DNA of 6,089 nucleotides from Desulfuromusa sp. (GTDB lineage Bacteria > Desulfobacterota > Desulfuromonadia > Desulfuromonadales > Geopsychrobacteraceae). This document shows, one piece after another, positions 5,521 to 6,089 of this stretch. A program made the position numbers and the translations under genes. The notes beneath the pieces were generated by a model. The model had not been told where the DNA came from and did no database searches. It saw only the letters and a list, made by a program, of their open reading frames with translations. Every line of letters begins with the position of its first letter. Positions within the stretch are counted from its first letter, which is position 1. The stretch spans positions 1 through 6,089 of the forward strand of contig JAUVCS010000062.1 of NCBI GenBank assembly GCA_030590745.1, in the 5' to 3' direction.

Positions 5521-6089
5521 ATGTTTAAAATAGAAGATATTATTGAGAAACTGCAGGAATATCATCCGCAGGCTGACCGGAATCTTCTGATCAGGGCCCG
5601 TGATTTTTGTATCCGTGCCCATTCCGATCAGGAGGCTCCTGCCGGTTTTGATTATCTTCAGCACTCCCTTGAAGTTGCAGCAATCCTTTCTCGTTTAAAA
5701 GTCGATGAAACTACCCTGGTTTTTGGTATTTTACATAATTCTCTCTCTTCTGGCCGGGTGACTCGCGATGACCTGGTGGAGGAGTTCGGCCAGGAAGTTT
5801 TAAGCCTTATTGATACCGGCAACAAGATCAGCAATATTCCCTATCGGCAGAGTAATCAGCAGCAAGTTGAGAATTTCCGCAAAATGTTTGTCGCTATGGC
5901 TCGTGATTTACGGGTGATTCTTGTCTATCTGGCTGTTCGGTTGAGTGAAATGCGGCATATTGATTACCGTCGGGAAGAGGAACAGATCTCCTATTCCCGG
6001 GAAACTTTGGAAATTTATGCCCCCCTTTCGAATCGTTTAGGAATTAGTTGGCTTAAAGGTGAATTGGAAGATTTAGCTTTAAAGGTTCT
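5521..6089 (+). CDS. RelA/SpoT-family (p)ppGpp enzyme with degenerate HD hydrolase domain, 3' truncated by window edge
   Basis: This is the N-terminal 189 residues of a long RelA/SpoT homologue, the stringent-response enzymes that make (p)ppGpp from ATP and GDP/GTP and, in bifunctional forms, hydrolyse it. The visible part is the HD domain (about 20-160) and the start of the linker to the synthetase (ETLEIYAPLSNRLGISWLKGELEDLAL, 161-187). The synthetase, TGS and ACT regions lie beyond the edge. The fold-level match is clear (NFRKMFVAMARDLRVILVYLAVRL), but the hydrolase site is broken. Against Streptococcus Rel numbering (offset 5, from memory), R44 is A39, D78 is N73, E81 and D82 are S76 and S77, D144 is V139 and N148 is E143; only H48 and H72 remain. 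A synthetase-only, RelA-like role is inferred. The ATG at 5521 is the only usual start after an in-frame TAG at 5467; its ribosome site (GGA at 5511) is weak. No symbol is given because relA versus rel depends on the unseen half. Confidence 0.92.
   Translation, partial: MFKIEDIIEKLQEYHPQADRNLLIRARDFCIRAHSDQEAPAGFDYLQHSLEVAAILSRLKVDETTLVFGILHNSLSSGRVTRDDLVEEFGQEVLSLIDTGNKISNIPYRQSNQQQVENFRKMFVAMARDLRVILVYLAVRLSEMRHIDYRREEEQISYSRETLEIYAPLSNRLGISWLKGELEDLALKV

Noticed and set aside
5272..5664. Minus-strand open frame spanning the end of rpoZ, the spacer and the start of rel
   Set aside because: It overlaps two conserved + strand genes and the hairpin, and its translation shows no recognisable domain.
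1..6089. A novel defence, mobile or RNA-based system
   Set aside because: Every stretch longer than 100 bases is accounted for by known housekeeping families on one strand. No direct repeats, integrase, transposase, toxin-antitoxin pair, CRISPR-like array or structured non-coding RNA beyond the listed hairpins was seen.

Overview
The window is an ordinary, densely packed bacterial housekeeping region with every recognisable gene on the + strand. Gene content and order (Xaa-Pro peptidase, accB, accC, mqnA, yicC, gmk, rpoZ, rel) fit a member of the Desulfobacterota, most likely a Desulfuromonadales/Geobacter-like anaerobe of moderate GC content. The main clues are the short 68-residue omega subunit, the yicC-gmk-rpoZ-rel order, and MqnA of the futalosine menaquinone route. 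The lineage is an inference from gene order and protein style, not from a database search.

Positions 1-2766 hold the first transcription block: the 3' part of an M24 metallopeptidase gene (entering from outside the window), then accB and accC. The last two encode the biotin carrier and biotin carboxylase subunits of acetyl-CoA carboxylase. The block closes at a strong perfect-stem hairpin at 2789-2823, which I read as an intrinsic terminator.

Positions 2846-5420 hold the second block. It begins with mqnA (chorismate dehydratase), followed after 36 bases by yicC (endoribonuclease family). Then come gmk (guanylate kinase, TTG start, overlapping yicC by 8 bases) and rpoZ (omega, starting on the base after the gmk stop). 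A 100-base spacer with a long imperfect hairpin (5422-5466) separates rpoZ from a RelA/SpoT-family gene that runs off the right edge (5521-6089).

The last three genes make functional sense together. Gmk makes GDP from GMP, the RelA/SpoT family makes (p)ppGpp from GDP/GTP, and omega forms part of a ppGpp site on RNA polymerase in proteobacteria. The upstream genes feed fatty acid and menaquinone synthesis.

The most notable observation is in the RelA/SpoT protein. Its N-terminal HD hydrolase domain keeps its fold-level similarity and two histidines, but six of eight active-site positions are replaced. It therefore looks like a hydrolase-dead, synthetase-type enzyme in a place where a bifunctional enzyme is often found. 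I found no mobile element, CRISPR array, tRNA, rRNA or evident novel system.
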